64,000 nucleotides of DNA from Sphingomonas taxi (GTDB taxonomy: Bacteria; Pseudomonadota; Alphaproteobacteria; Sphingomonadales; Sphingomonadaceae). Positions 28,342-37,014 of this stretch are shown in pieces. The notes under the pieces are model-generated. The model was not told the origin of the DNA and ran no database searches. It worked only from the letters and a program-made list of their open reading frames with translations. The position numbers were made by a program, and so were the translations under genes. Each line of letters starts with the position of its first letter. Position 1 is the stretch's first letter. The stretch lies in contig QFQI01000012.1 of assembly GCA_003243195.1 (NCBI GenBank), positions 1-64,000 on the forward strand, given 5' to 3'.

Positions 28342-31300
28342 TCGCCGGAGAGAATCGGGAACCAGGCGATGACCTCCCAATCGTCCAGGCCGCTGGCGCC
28401 GCTCATCCCCTGCGGCGCGCCCGTCGTGAACAGGCTGTCGACCGCGCGCTCCTGCGCCGTGCCCGTGATGCCGACGATTGCCGCCTCCAGCAGCGCCTGC
28501 CAGCGCTCCATCCTCAGCCCCTCGCGCGTTTCGCGGTCGAAGCGCCGCCACAGTGCCTCGCCTTGAGCAGGATCCAGCCGGGCGAGCTTGCGCATGGAGT
28601 CGAGAATGCGTTTGGGTGCGGTGTGGGGCAGGTGAATCGTGCCGTCGACGCACACATGCACCAGCGCGTGCGGGCGGAGCGGGTCCTTCGCGTCGAGCGC
28701 CGCGAGCGCGCCCGGCGTCTCAGCACGAAGCACAAAAATCGCGCCGGCGGGCAGGTCGTCGCTCTCCGGCACCGGCGCGTGGGCGGTCAGCGGCATCCGT
28801 CCCAACGCTTCGCGCTCTTCATCCGACAGCTGCGCCAGATCGAGCCTGAGGTCGTTGAGCGTTAGGTCGGTGATAGCCACGCCCTGCGACAGGTCCTCCA
28901 GCTCGATCACCTGATCCTGCATCGCCTCCAGCTGACGCCTGCGATATTCCAGGTCATTCATGCCGTTGCCGGGATCGGCTTCGATGATGTTCTCCTCGCC
29001 CGTGGCGGAGACGTCGAGCAGCTTCATGCGCCCAGAGACGGTGCGCTCCAGGCCGATATAGGCGTCCAAATCCATGTTGGGCCAGAAGTTCACCAGCCGG
29101 ATGCGACCGTTGGTGGAACACAGCCGGTCGATACGGCCAAACCGCTGAACGATTCGGACCGGGTTCCAGTGGATGTCGTAATTCACCACGCAGTCGCAGT
29201 CCTGCAGGTTCTGGCCTTCGCTGATGCAGTCGGTGGCGATGATGAGGTCGATCTCGGGCTCGCCGGCCAGGCTCTCGGGCCGTTTGCGCGAGCGTGGAGA
29301 AAAAGCGGTCAGGATGGTGGCCAGATCGGCCTTCAGGCGGCCGCCGGAAACGCGGTTCGCGCCCGTGCCCGTCACCAGCGCGGTGATGCCGCCCACTTCG
29401 CCGGCGAGATTTTCGTAGAGATACGCTGCCGTGTCGGCGAAGGCGGTGAAGATCAGCAGCTTGTCATTGCCCGGATTGATCGGCGCCGCGCGCTTGGCGG
29501 GAATGATCCGCCGCAGCTCGGCCAGCTTGGCATCGCGGTCAGGCGTGACGCCTTGCGCCTGCCGCAGCAGCCGCTGGAGCCGCTCGCGGTCAGCCTGGAG
29601 GTCACGGTTCCAGGCGATCAGGTCGGCGTCGGACAACAGGACCTTCACCCGTTTACCGACGCCCAAAGCCTCGATCAGCGGGTCGTCTTCGGCCAGATCC
29701 TCAAGCGTTGGCGCCTCCAGGCTGTCGTCATGCGCGGCAATGCGGGCGATCAACTCGTCTACGGCGGCGAGCTGGCGCTCCACCGTCAGCGCGAAAGCAT
29801 GGACGGAGCTCTCCATCCGCTTCAACAGGTTCACGCGCATGAGGCCGACTAGGCTCTCCTCGCGGTCTAGCTGGCGGAATACCGATTCGCCCGCCTTGGC
29901 GGTCTGGCTGTAGCGCCGGTCATAGTCGGCGCGCTTGTTCGCCAGCACATACCGCAATGGCGCATATGCGGCGAGCGTGAGCCGGCGAATCTCGTCATTG
30001 ACGGTGGCGATCGGCGGAAAGCTGTTGTCCGACGCGACGTCGGTCTTGCGATTTTCGGGCGGCAGTTTCTCGGGGAAGCGCCCGGTCTCACCGACCCCGT
30101 AATAGCGCTCGATATGCTTGCGCGAGCGCGCAATGGTCAGAAGGTCCAGCAGCCGGACATAGTCGAAGCCCAGCATGTCGAGCAGGCGCTGCGACGTGCG
30201 GCGCTCGGCCGGCAGTGCCTGCCACTTGTTGAACGCCGCCTGCGCCAGCCGCACGGTGCCGGCAATGCTCTTGATGCCGGCGTCGGTCAGGGCGGCGTCA
30301 TCGCCCTCGGTCGCAAACGCGATTTGGTTCTTGAGGTCATTAAGCCGGTTGTTGACCGGCGTGGCAGACAGCATCAGCACCTTGGTCCGAATGCCTGCCT
30401 TGACGATGTCGCGCATCAACCGGTCGTAGCGGCTTTCGCCTTCACGCCCGGTCGGGCGGTTCCGGAAATTGTGGGACTCGTCGATGACGACGAGGCCGTA
30501 ATTGCCCCAGTTCACATGATCTAGGTCGATGTCGCCGGACAGGCCGCCTTCACGCGACAGGTCGGTATGGTTCAGCACGTCAAAGGCGAGCCGGTCGCCG
30601 GCAAGGGGGTTTCGCACGTCGTTGCGAGTCCACAGCGTCCAATTCTCGCGCAGCCGCTTGGGGGCGAGCACCAAGGCGCGCTCGTTGCGCAGCTCGTGAA
30701 ATTTGATGACGGCCAGCGCCTCGAACGTTTTGCCCAGGCCGACGCTGTCCGCTACGATGCAGCCACCCCATTTCCGCAGCTTATTGATGGCGCCCAGCAC
30801 GCCGTCGCGCTGAAAGCGGTACAGCATATGCCAGACGCAGCTGTTCTCCAGTCCAAGGCGCTGATCCGGCAGCGCGTCCGCGTCCGCCGCCATGTCGGCG
30901 AACAGCGCGGCGAGCGCACGATGGTAGACGGTGCCGGCCTCGAACGCCGCGGTCGCGTTCAGTAACGCGGCGGTCAGCTGATCGGGCGACTGGGTCTCCG
31001 AACGCTGCCACAGTTGCTCAAACCACGCGGCGATGCCGGCGACCTCGTCCGCGCCTTGCAGGAGCTGGATCATGCCGGTCATTTTGCTCGGCGCCAGGCC
31101 CAGGCCGCCGGTCGTCATCTCGCAATCGCCGATAATCGCTCGCCCGCCGGTCGTATTTCCCCACAGGAGCACTGCCTGTCGTAACGGCAGCGCGGACACT
31201 TTCAACTCGGCGGCGCCGATCCACTCGAGGCTCTTCAGCCCTTCCCCTCGCGCCATAAGGGCATTGCGCCGGCGGCGGTCATCAGCATCTTCCCGCAGGA

Positions 31301-31457
31301 TCATATCCGGTGACAGCAGCAGCCGGGCCAAGCCATTGGCGCGCCGGAGCGTTGCCAGGCCCTCAATGGAGGCTGCGTTCGTTACGCCGTCCAGCGCTGC
31401 CTTCGTCGGCAGATGATCAACGACGCGATCCATTCCAATGTTCGGGAGCAAGCGCAT
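28338..31457 (-). CDS. SNF2-type helicase, probably phage defence
   Basis: A 1039-residue superfamily 2 ATPase. Motif I is ADSVGLGKTFEA (residues 236-247), motif II DESH at 326-329, motif III LSATPVNN, and the C-terminal motif VI QRFGRIDR. Residues about 1-150 have IIGDCEMTTGGL, reminiscent of a decayed phospholipase D-like segment often fused to bacterial SNF2 proteins. Such helicases occur in many restriction-like operons, where they translocate on DNA. The gene is coupled to the DUF4391 protein and sits beside res-mod, and it faces the PRTase operon across a 308-base divergent gap. Its own nuclease or methylase partner could be mod/res or the downstream protein. Confidence 0.8.
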   Translation of the reverse strand: MRLLPNIGMDRVVDHLPTKAALDGVTNAASIEGLATLRRANGLARLLLSPDMILREDADDRRRRNALMARGEGLKSLEWIGAAELKVSALPLRQAVLLWGNTTGGRAIIGDCEMTTGGLGLAPSKMTGMIQLLQGADEVAGIAAWFEQLWQRSETQSPDQLTAALLNATAAFEAGTVYHRALAALFADMAADADALPDQRLGLENSCVWHMLYRFQRDGVLGAINKLRKWGGCIVADSVGLGKTFEALAVIKFHELRNERALVLAPKRLRENWTLWTRNDVRNPLAGDRLAFDVLNHTDLSREGGLSGDIDLDHVNWGNYGLVVIDESHNFRNRPTGREGESRYDRLMRDIVKAGIRTKVLMLSATPVNNRLNDLKNQIAFATEGDDAALTDAGIKSIAGTVRLAQAAFNKWQALPAERRTSQRLLDMLGFDYVRLLDLLTIARSRKHIERYYGVGETGRFPEKLPPENRKTDVASDNSFPPIATVNDEIRRLTLAAYAPLRYVLANKRADYDRRYSQTAKAGESVFRQLDREESLVGLMRVNLLKRMESSVHAFALTVERQLAAVDELIARIAAHDDSLEAPTLEDLAEDDPLIEALGVGKRVKVLLSDADLIAWNRDLQADRERLQRLLRQAQGVTPDRDAKLAELRRIIPAKRAAPINPGNDKLLIFTAFADTAAYLYENLAGEVGGITALVTGTGANRVSGGRLKADLATILTAFSPRSRKRPESLAGEPEIDLIIATDCISEGQNLQDCDCVVNYDIHWNPVRIVQRFGRIDRLCSTNGRIRLVNFWPNMDLDAYIGLERTVSGRMKLLDVSATGEENIIEADPGNGMNDLEYRRRQLEAMQDQVIELEDLSQGVAITDLTLNDLRLDLAQLSDEEREALGRMPLTAHAPVPESDDLPAGAIFVLRAETPGALAALDAKDPLRPHALVHVCVDGTIHLPHTAPKRILDSMRKLARLDPAQGEALWRRFDRETREGLRMERWQALLEAAIVGITGTAQERAVDSLFTTGAPQGMSGASGLDDWEVIAWFPILSGE

Positions 31458-31520
31458 GGCTAGAGTATAAGCGCGAGGGCTCCCTTAGCGACAGCCTTGG
31501 CGAACAAATTAGGGAAACCC

Positions 31521-31538
31521 GAGCTAGCACGGTAGCTC
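31521..31538. promoter_or_regulatory. inverted repeat in the divergent promoter region
   Basis: The 308-base gap between the helicase (minus) and the PRTase operon (plus) contains the perfect inverted repeat GAGCTA-gcacgg-TAGCTC. It is well placed to be a shared operator for the two divergent defence units. I see no coding frame of note elsewhere in the gap. Confidence 0.4.
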
Positions 31539-31765
31539 GATGGTATGCGCCAGCGTTGCCTTCATAAGTCGAATCACGTCCTCCCGCCGCGCCGGCAGCC
31601 GAAGAGCAATACTATGCTGCCGCAGACGAGATCGGTATGGCTGCGTGACTCACATCCAATGGCCTCCGGCAAACCCGGCGCGGTTCACCGCCCCCATGGC
31701 CTCGAAAAGGAGCTGCTGAAAATTAACGGCTGTAGCGCGTTCGATTCTACGCTACGCTGAGCGTG

Positions 31766-32680
31766 ATGATATCAGAGGCGTTTCCCGACGAATCCAATGT
31801 GCTCGAAGCCTGCGGTCGCCTCGTCGATTTTGGCGCCTGGGATCAGACCAAGATTGATCCCGAAGGATGGCTCGACAATTTCTCCGCCGCCGAACGTCCG
31901 TTCGCGCTGGTCCTGCTGAGTAGATTCACATTTCTCGCCGACCATCTGGTCGACCAACTGTTTCGATCGGCTTTCCAGAATCTGTCGACGATGCTGCTCG
32001 AGGACTGGCCGCCCTTGTCCGATGCCATTGATCGATGGCGAGCCTTTTGCGGCGAGGCACTGATCACCATTGTCCAGGGTGAGGATCCGAACCCGTCGGA
32101 CAGCGGCTGGCTGTTCGCCCGCAAGGCACGCCAGACGATCGGCATAGATCAGAAGCAGCTGTTCGAGCCGCGCGATGTTATCGCTAAGCTCGCCGGCGGA
32201 TTTTCTGGTCCCGTCGTGTTCGTCGATGACTTCGTCGGCTCGGGCGAGCAGTTTCTGGCCACCTGGCAACGTCTGTACGAGCATGGCAGCGGCAAGGCCT
32301 CTTTCAAGGCGCTGGCGGCTTCCTCGTCCGCGTCTTTCTTCTACTGTAACGCCATGACGACGGAATATGGGCTCAAGCGGATCCATCGGCACGTCCCTGG
32401 CGTCAAGATCTCGGCCGGCAATGTGATTCCCGAGCGTTATTCTCTCGCCGATCCGGCGTCGCTGTTGTGGCCCAAAACAATTCGGGATGATGGTATCGCC
32501 CTTGTCGAGGCTGTCGGGCGACGGCTTGGATATGATGCGGACGATGGTGGGGAGGACGATTGGCGCGGCTTCCACAAGCTGGGCCTGGGTCTCGCCTTCC
32601 AACACTCGGTTCCGGATGCGAACCTGCCGATCTTCTTCACTGAAAAGAATGGCTGGAAGCCATTGGTGCGTCGGCTGTGA
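31766..32680 (+). CDS. phosphoribosyltransferase-like protein, defence operon gene 1
   Basis: A 304-residue protein with a PRPP-loop-like motif VVFVDDFVGSGEQF at about residues 150-163, the pattern hhhhDDhhGSG of type I phosphoribosyltransferases. Other segments (LLSRFTFLADHLVDQLF, CGEALITIVQGE) fit a family of PRTase-like proteins I associate with conflict systems beside an ORC/CDC6-like ATPase. Neither a nucleobase substrate nor a role is known. It could make or break a nucleotide signal, or act as a toxin on nucleotide pools. A GTG one codon before the ATG is an alternative start. The next gene begins inside its stop codon (GTGA). No biosynthetic neighbours are present, which argues against a housekeeping salvage enzyme. 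Confidence 0.65.
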   Translation: MISEAFPDESNVLEACGRLVDFGAWDQTKIDPEGWLDNFSAAERPFALVLLSRFTFLADHLVDQLFRSAFQNLSTMLLEDWPPLSDAIDRWRAFCGEALITIVQGEDPNPSDSGWLFARKARQTIGIDQKQLFEPRDVIAKLAGGFSGPVVFVDDFVGSGEQFLATWQRLYEHGSGKASFKALAASSSASFFYCNAMTTEYGLKRIHRHVPGVKISAGNVIPERYSLADPASLLWPKTIRDDGIALVEAVGRRLGYDADDGGEDDWRGFHKLGLGLAFQHSVPDANLPIFFTEKNGWKPLVRRL

Positions 32681-34554
32681 CTCAGGCACCCGCCTTTGAC
32701 GACGATGGGTCGATCACCGACCCTTTCGGCATCTATCGTGCAGAATGGTTGAAGGATGCGCTCTTTAAACTGTTCACCAAGCCGGCTTATTATCCTGAAC
32801 TGGAAACGCCCCGGCCTTGCGTTCTCGTTGGTGGTCGCGGAACGGGCAAGACCACGGTCCTGCGATGCCTGTCCTACGAGGGACGCTTCGAGCTCGACAA
32901 GCATGACGCCGCCAACATCAACGATTGGCCCTATTACGGCTTCTATTATCGGGTGAACACCAATCGCGTTACAGCGTTCCGCGGCGACGAACTTTCCGAC
33001 CGCCAGTGGGAGCGGGTGTTTGCCCACTATATCAATATGGTGTTTTGCGGCCAGGTCGTAGAATTCCTGAATTGGCACGCCAAAACCGCGCCGCAGGGAG
33101 CGTCGCTTCCAGCGTCGGTGTGCCAGGACGTCGCCGATGCGCTCTATCTAGACCCGGCGGACGATCAGGCCGCACTCCTGACCAACATTCACCGGGGTCG
33201 ACGGCGTTTCGAGGCATTTCTCAACAATCTCGACGCGGGCGCATTGCCGCCTCTCTCCCTCCAGGGTCAGGCAATCGATGACCTGTGCCAGGCGGTCCTC
33301 GATATGCCCGAATTCTTGGGCAAGAACCTCTTTTTCATCGTCGACGAGTTTGAGAATCTACTTGATTATCAGCAGGTAGTTCTCAACACCCTGATCAAGC
33401 ATTGCGGCCCGCATTATACATTCAAGATCGGCGTGCGCGATCTGGGCTGGCGCCGACGCAGTACCCTGAACGAAAATGAGCAACTCGTCAGCCCCGCCGA
33501 CTATGAGCGGATCGACATCGAGCAACGGCTCCAAGGCGACCAATTCGTCAATTTCGCCGCCGACGTCTGTAATTTGCGGGCTCAGGTTTCGAAAGACTTC
33601 CCGTCCGGTCTCGACATCGCGCGCATCCTACCGGCTTTGTCCGCAGAAGAAGAAGCCGACCTATTGGGCGTGAAGGAGCATGCTGCGCGCATCCTCCGTC
33701 ACATTGAGGTTGAATGCCCTCAGTGGACGGAAGAGGCCACCGCCATGGCGCCGCTGGATCTGTCGCTCGTGGATTTCTGGGCAAGGTCGCAGCAATCGAG
33801 CGTGGCCGCGGTGTTTGAGGAGCGCCGACGCGAACCCAAGAGCTGGGACGACCGACTCGGCAATTACAAATTCGCCGTCCTCTTCACGTTGCGCCGCCGC
33901 AAACCCGGCATTCGGAAATATTATGCTGGCTGGCGGACCTACACGCTCATGGCGGGCGGCAACATCCGATACCTGCTCGAACTCGTCGGTCAGGCGCTTC
34001 TCCTGCAAAAGCGGGATGAGCGCAGCACGCCTGGAGAGCCTGTGCGCCCTGAACTGCAGACGCAGGCGGCCACTCAGGTCGGACGCAAGAATCTCTCGGA
34101 ACTGGAGGGGCTTTCCGTCCACGGCGCGCAACTCACCAAGCTCCTACTCGGCCTCGGGAGAATCTTCGAGGTGCTGGCCAGCGAACCGGAAGGACATACG
34201 CCCGAGGTTACGCAGTTTACCTTGCCCGAAGACGCGCCACTGGGCGACGCGGAGAAGCTCCTTTCGGCCGCCGTCATGCACCTCGCGCTTGTACGAAGTG
34301 TCGCGAACAAGCGGACTGACCTAGACCTCAAAGGCTACGACTATTCGGTCCACCCGATCTATTCGGCATTTTTCGTGTTCAGCTATCGGCGCAAGCGGAA
34401 GCTCCGTCTCACCCCCAACCAGCTGATGGCGCTCGTCCGGGAGCCCAAGACCGGGATCCGCCAGATCCTGCGTCAGAACAATCGGGGCGATGACGATTAT
34501 CCTCTTCCCGATCAGCTACGGCTATTCGAAGGCTTCTATGAAGCCGATCAGTGA
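32677..34554 (+). CDS. ORC/CDC6-like AAA+ ATPase, defence operon gene 2
   Basis: A 625-residue P-loop ATPase with Walker A LVGGRGTGKTTVL near residues 50-62 and Walker B LFFIVDEFENLLD near 220-232. The motif shapes match the ORC/CDC6-like NTPases of bacterial conflict operons, which resemble STAND or ORC switches more than replication initiators. The second half has mixed helical segments (RKYYAGWRTYTLMAGGNIRYL) that could be a winged-helix or sensing region. Start is GTG 32677, overlapping the previous stop. The following gene starts inside its 3' end. I infer a sensor that triggers the neighbouring effectors; a role in replication of the ancestral plasmid is less likely. Confidence 0.7.
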   Translation: MTQAPAFDDDGSITDPFGIYRAEWLKDALFKLFTKPAYYPELETPRPCVLVGGRGTGKTTVLRCLSYEGRFELDKHDAANINDWPYYGFYYRVNTNRVTAFRGDELSDRQWERVFAHYINMVFCGQVVEFLNWHAKTAPQGASLPASVCQDVADALYLDPADDQAALLTNIHRGRRRFEAFLNNLDAGALPPLSLQGQAIDDLCQAVLDMPEFLGKNLFFIVDEFENLLDYQQVVLNTLIKHCGPHYTFKIGVRDLGWRRRSTLNENEQLVSPADYERIDIEQRLQGDQFVNFAADVCNLRAQVSKDFPSGLDIARILPALSAEEEADLLGVKEHAARILRHIEVECPQWTEEATAMAPLDLSLVDFWARSQQSSVAAVFEERRREPKSWDDRLGNYKFAVLFTLRRRKPGIRKYYAGWRTYTLMAGGNIRYLLELVGQALLLQKRDERSTPGEPVRPELQTQAATQVGRKNLSELEGLSVHGAQLTKLLLGLGRIFEVLASEPEGHTPEVTQFTLPEDAPLGDAEKLLSAAVMHLALVRSVANKRTDLDLKGYDYSVHPIYSAFFVFSYRRKRKLRLTPNQLMALVREPKTGIRQILRQNNRGDDDYPLPDQLRLFEGFYEADQ

Positions 34555-35494
34555 GTGTCCGCTATTCACCCGGGATTTCGAGGATCCGTCGCGCTTTCAG
34601 CCGACGGCCGGCTCGAGCTACCTTTATGGCGTGACATCGGAACCGCGTAGTGAGTTCGCGCTGTCTCTTTTGAAGCGGTCGTCGGGCGTACGCTTCGTCG
34701 AGATCAGAGATGGAGATGCCGGAGCGTTTGAGACAAACCTCCCTGGCTTCGAAAGGGTGCCGACCCGGAGACGCGCGCCTTTGCAGGATTTCATCGCGTC
34801 GCTGGGGTGCGGCACGATCTACCTCGACATCACCGGCCTTGGCCATGCTACATGGGCGCCATTGGTCAGGATCTGCCTCGAGGCCGGCCAACCTTTTCGT
34901 GTGATCTACCTCGAACCCGACACTTACAATGAGTCGCCGGCGCCGGATGCGGGCCAGATATTCGATCTGAGCGACCGTATCGACGGCATTGCGCCGATCC
35001 CGTTGTTCGCGTCGCTGGATGACCGCGCCGAGGACGACATATGCTTCGTGCCGCTGCTCGGCTTCGAGGGCGTGCGTCTGTCGCACATGCTGAACGAGGT
35101 CCAGCCGCTGGCGAAGAAAATCTACCCGATCATTGGCGTGCCCGGTTTTCGGCCTCATTATCCACTGGACGCCTATCTCGGGAATGCGGCGCCGCTCGAA
35201 AAATATAAGGCCGCCAGAAATCTCCGTTTTGCGCGATCGAACTGCCCATTCAGCTTATTCTATGCGCTTGAAGATATCCGCAATCGACACCCATCGCAGC
35301 AGCTCAAGGTCGGCCTGATCGGCACCAAGCCGCATGCGCTGGGCGCAATCCTGTTCGCGATCGCGCACGGCGATGAGGTCGAGATCGTCTATGACAATGT
35401 GAAACGTAAAGTCGGCCGGACCGCTGGCACTGCACGCTGCCTGGTCTATGGCGTATCTGACTTCCTCCCCCCGTCGCGACGGGCGGCGGCCTGA
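34538..35494 (+). CDS. unassigned alpha/beta protein, defence operon gene 3
   Basis: A 318-residue protein without a confident family. It appears to have two alpha/beta halves. The first has SSYLYGVTSEPRSEF, GTIYLDITGLGH and FRVIYLEPDTYNE, which look like alternating strands and helices. The second ends with LKVGLIGTKPHALGAILFA and VEIVYDN, a Rossmann-like strand, glycine loop, helix and strand. The GTKPxALG motif suggests a nucleotide- or ligand-binding sensor. ATG 34538 lies 14 bases before the previous stop, and its own TGA shares a base with the next ATG. It may be the key unknown part of the four-gene system. Confidence 0.6.
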   Translation: MKPISECPLFTRDFEDPSRFQPTAGSSYLYGVTSEPRSEFALSLLKRSSGVRFVEIRDGDAGAFETNLPGFERVPTRRRAPLQDFIASLGCGTIYLDITGLGHATWAPLVRICLEAGQPFRVIYLEPDTYNESPAPDAGQIFDLSDRIDGIAPIPLFASLDDRAEDDICFVPLLGFEGVRLSHMLNEVQPLAKKIYPIIGVPGFRPHYPLDAYLGNAAPLEKYKAARNLRFARSNCPFSLFYALEDIRNRHPSQQLKVGLIGTKPHALGAILFAIAHGDEVEIVYDNVKRKVGRTAGTARCLVYGVSDFLPPSRRAAA

Positions 35495-36618
35495 TGGACG
35501 CCATCTATACGCCGCCCATTCTCGCGAAATTCCTTGCCGAGGCATCCACGCTGGTATTGCCCCGATCGGTCGCCGATTTTGCGGCCGGGGATGGTGCCCT
35601 GTTGAGGGCAGCAGCCGCGCGGTGGCCGGAAGTGAAGCTGTTCGGCTCCGATATCGATGAAGAAGCGGTCGCGTCGATCCAAGCGCTGCTGCCGGGATGC
35701 GATACGATGCTTGTCGACTTTTTGGCGGATGCCTCCGACCGGCTACTTACAGACCGCCTGTTTGATTTGATATTGCTCAATCCGCCATTCTCCGGCCGCG
35801 GCAACAAGCGCTATTCTGCCGAGATCGAGGGCATCCATTACAAGGCGAGCAAGGCTTTAGCATTCGTTGCTCGGGCGCTCGCGCACCTGGCGCCAGGGGG
35901 TGAAATTATCGCCATCCTGCCGGCTTCCGTACTCACCAGCGAGCGAGACGCGGCCTTGCGGACGGCGATGCGGGCATGGGGCCATGTCGAACAGATCGGG
36001 GATGTGTGGCGGACTGCCTTCAAGTCTCACGCCGTCGCCGTAACGGTCTTACGCATCACGAGAGCAAAGCCAAAGCGAAAGACCATAGGCAAGCCGTCCC
36101 TGGTATCGTTGCGTCCTTTCGCCGTCGAGATGACGCGAGGATCACTTTCCGTGCATGAGCAGGTGGCAACCGATACCGGCCCGCGCTTCATTCATACAAC
36201 CGACCTTCAACGCAATTGCCTCTTACCATCTGACCGGCGCGCCTCCTCTGCGCATAGAACGATCAGCGGCCCAGCAGTCCTGATTTCGCGTGTTGGGCGA
36301 CCGAGCAGCGACAAGATCGTGCTGCTCCCGTCGGGCGAGGCGGTGCTGTCCGATTGTGTGATCGCGCTTCAGACGATTCCAAGCGGCTCTGAGCAGGCAT
36401 TGGCCAATCTCCTTGTCGAGAATTGGGAAAGCCTGAAGACGGCCTACGGCGGGAGCTGCGCGCCCTACACGACCCTGAAGCGCTTGGCCGAAGCCCTTCT
36501 TCGCATCGGAGTCGGCAGTTCGGTTCGACGCGAAGAGCGGCAACCAGCACGAGCGAGGGTCGGGCTCGTCGAACCACTTTCGACCGGCCAAGCTGCAAAG
36601 AAGCGCTCCGCCGGTTGA
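35494..36618 (+). CDS. N6-adenine DNA methyltransferase, defence operon gene 4
   Basis: A 374-residue class I methyltransferase. The N-terminus reads YTPPILAKFL, SAM motif I is VADFAAGDGALL (about residues 26-37), the acidic FGSDID loop binds the cofactor ribose, and catalytic motif IV is LLNPPFSG near 94-101. This is the gamma-type order seen in restriction-modification MTases. A C-terminal part (ISRVGRPSSDKIVLL then ENWESLKTAYGGSCA) resembles a target-recognition end. No paired endonuclease gene is adjacent, so protection or marking in concert with the PRTase and ATPase genes is more likely than simple restriction. It is the last gene of the island. Confidence 0.8.
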   Translation: MDAIYTPPILAKFLAEASTLVLPRSVADFAAGDGALLRAAAARWPEVKLFGSDIDEEAVASIQALLPGCDTMLVDFLADASDRLLTDRLFDLILLNPPFSGRGNKRYSAEIEGIHYKASKALAFVARALAHLAPGGEIIAILPASVLTSERDAALRTAMRAWGHVEQIGDVWRTAFKSHAVAVTVLRITRAKPKRKTIGKPSLVSLRPFAVEMTRGSLSVHEQVATDTGPRFIHTTDLQRNCLLPSDRRASSAHRTISGPAVLISRVGRPSSDKIVLLPSGEAVLSDCVIALQTIPSGSEQALANLLVENWESLKTAYGGSCAPYTTLKRLAEALLRIGVGSSVRREERQPARARVGLVEPLSTGQAAKKRSAG

Positions 36619-36713
36619 CGACGCTGGTCGTGGTTGAGCGGGGAAGACGCGCTTCAAGCCGCTCTCTTGTGCCCCCTAGACGGTAAAGGAACAGAAATTT
36701 CCCAATTTTTACA

Positions 36714-36748
36714 GTGCCCGGGTTTGGAGCTTTCCGGGCACCATTTTT
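36714..36748 (+). terminator. intrinsic terminator at the right edge of the island
   Basis: GTGCCCGG (36714-36721) pairs perfectly with CCGGGCAC (36734-36741) and is followed by CCATTTTT. It would end the PRTase operon transcript. GGGCACCA also resembles a tRNA 3' end, and the stretch from here to 37014 has no evident gene, so it could once have been the terminator behind the tRNA-Leu gene on the chromosome side. Confidence 0.65.
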
Positions 36749-37014
36749 CACCATGGTCGGGCAGCGCCCCGCATGGTGCGAGCGGCGCGGGCGGGCGCTA
36801 CCTTTTCTTCGGCACAGATAGCGGAGCGCGACCGGTTTTCGGGCATCGTTCCGGCGTGCGTCGGCCATGCCGGTTGCCATCCCGCACCCCTCGCCATCGC
36901 CAGCGTTTCCGCGTGGCGGCCGCGGATCCCGCTGTTGCGGGATGGGTGAACCTGCGCCGTAAACTAGCTTTAATCACTCCCGGTGCATGGTGCGTCCATA
37001 GGGGGACGACGGCT

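Larger units (their letters stand above)
6771..36650. mobile_element. integrated genomic island (decayed mobilizable element rich in defence genes)
   Basis: The stretch begins exactly where the tRNA-Leu(CAG) gene breaks off and ends somewhere between the last methyltransferase (36618) and a hairpin at 36714. It carries a recombinase remnant beside the tRNA, a KfrA-like plasmid protein, plasmid-type exonucleases, a MobA/MobL-like relaxase, and at least three restriction or defence modules, while both flanks are housekeeping genes. No intact integrase is visible, so excision now probably needs help in trans. The right boundary is approximate. A shared octamer GGTCGTGG (6754-6761 and 36626-36633) is a weak candidate for an attachment-site trace. 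Confidence 0.7.

Noticed and set aside
22084..36618. BREX or DISARM system
   Set aside because: The hallmark genes (pglZ, brxC, or drmA/drmB with DUF1998) are absent; the methyltransferases and helicases fit type III R-M and other modules.
6771..36650. Tyrosine integrase for the island
   Set aside because: I looked for the R...HxxR...Y pattern near both edges and found none; only a serine-recombinase remnant is present.
36626..36690. Second tRNA 3' end at the right of the island
   Set aside because: TTCAAG...CTCTCTTG resembles one but does not pair with the GCCCAGA acceptor strand and has no matching direct repeat.
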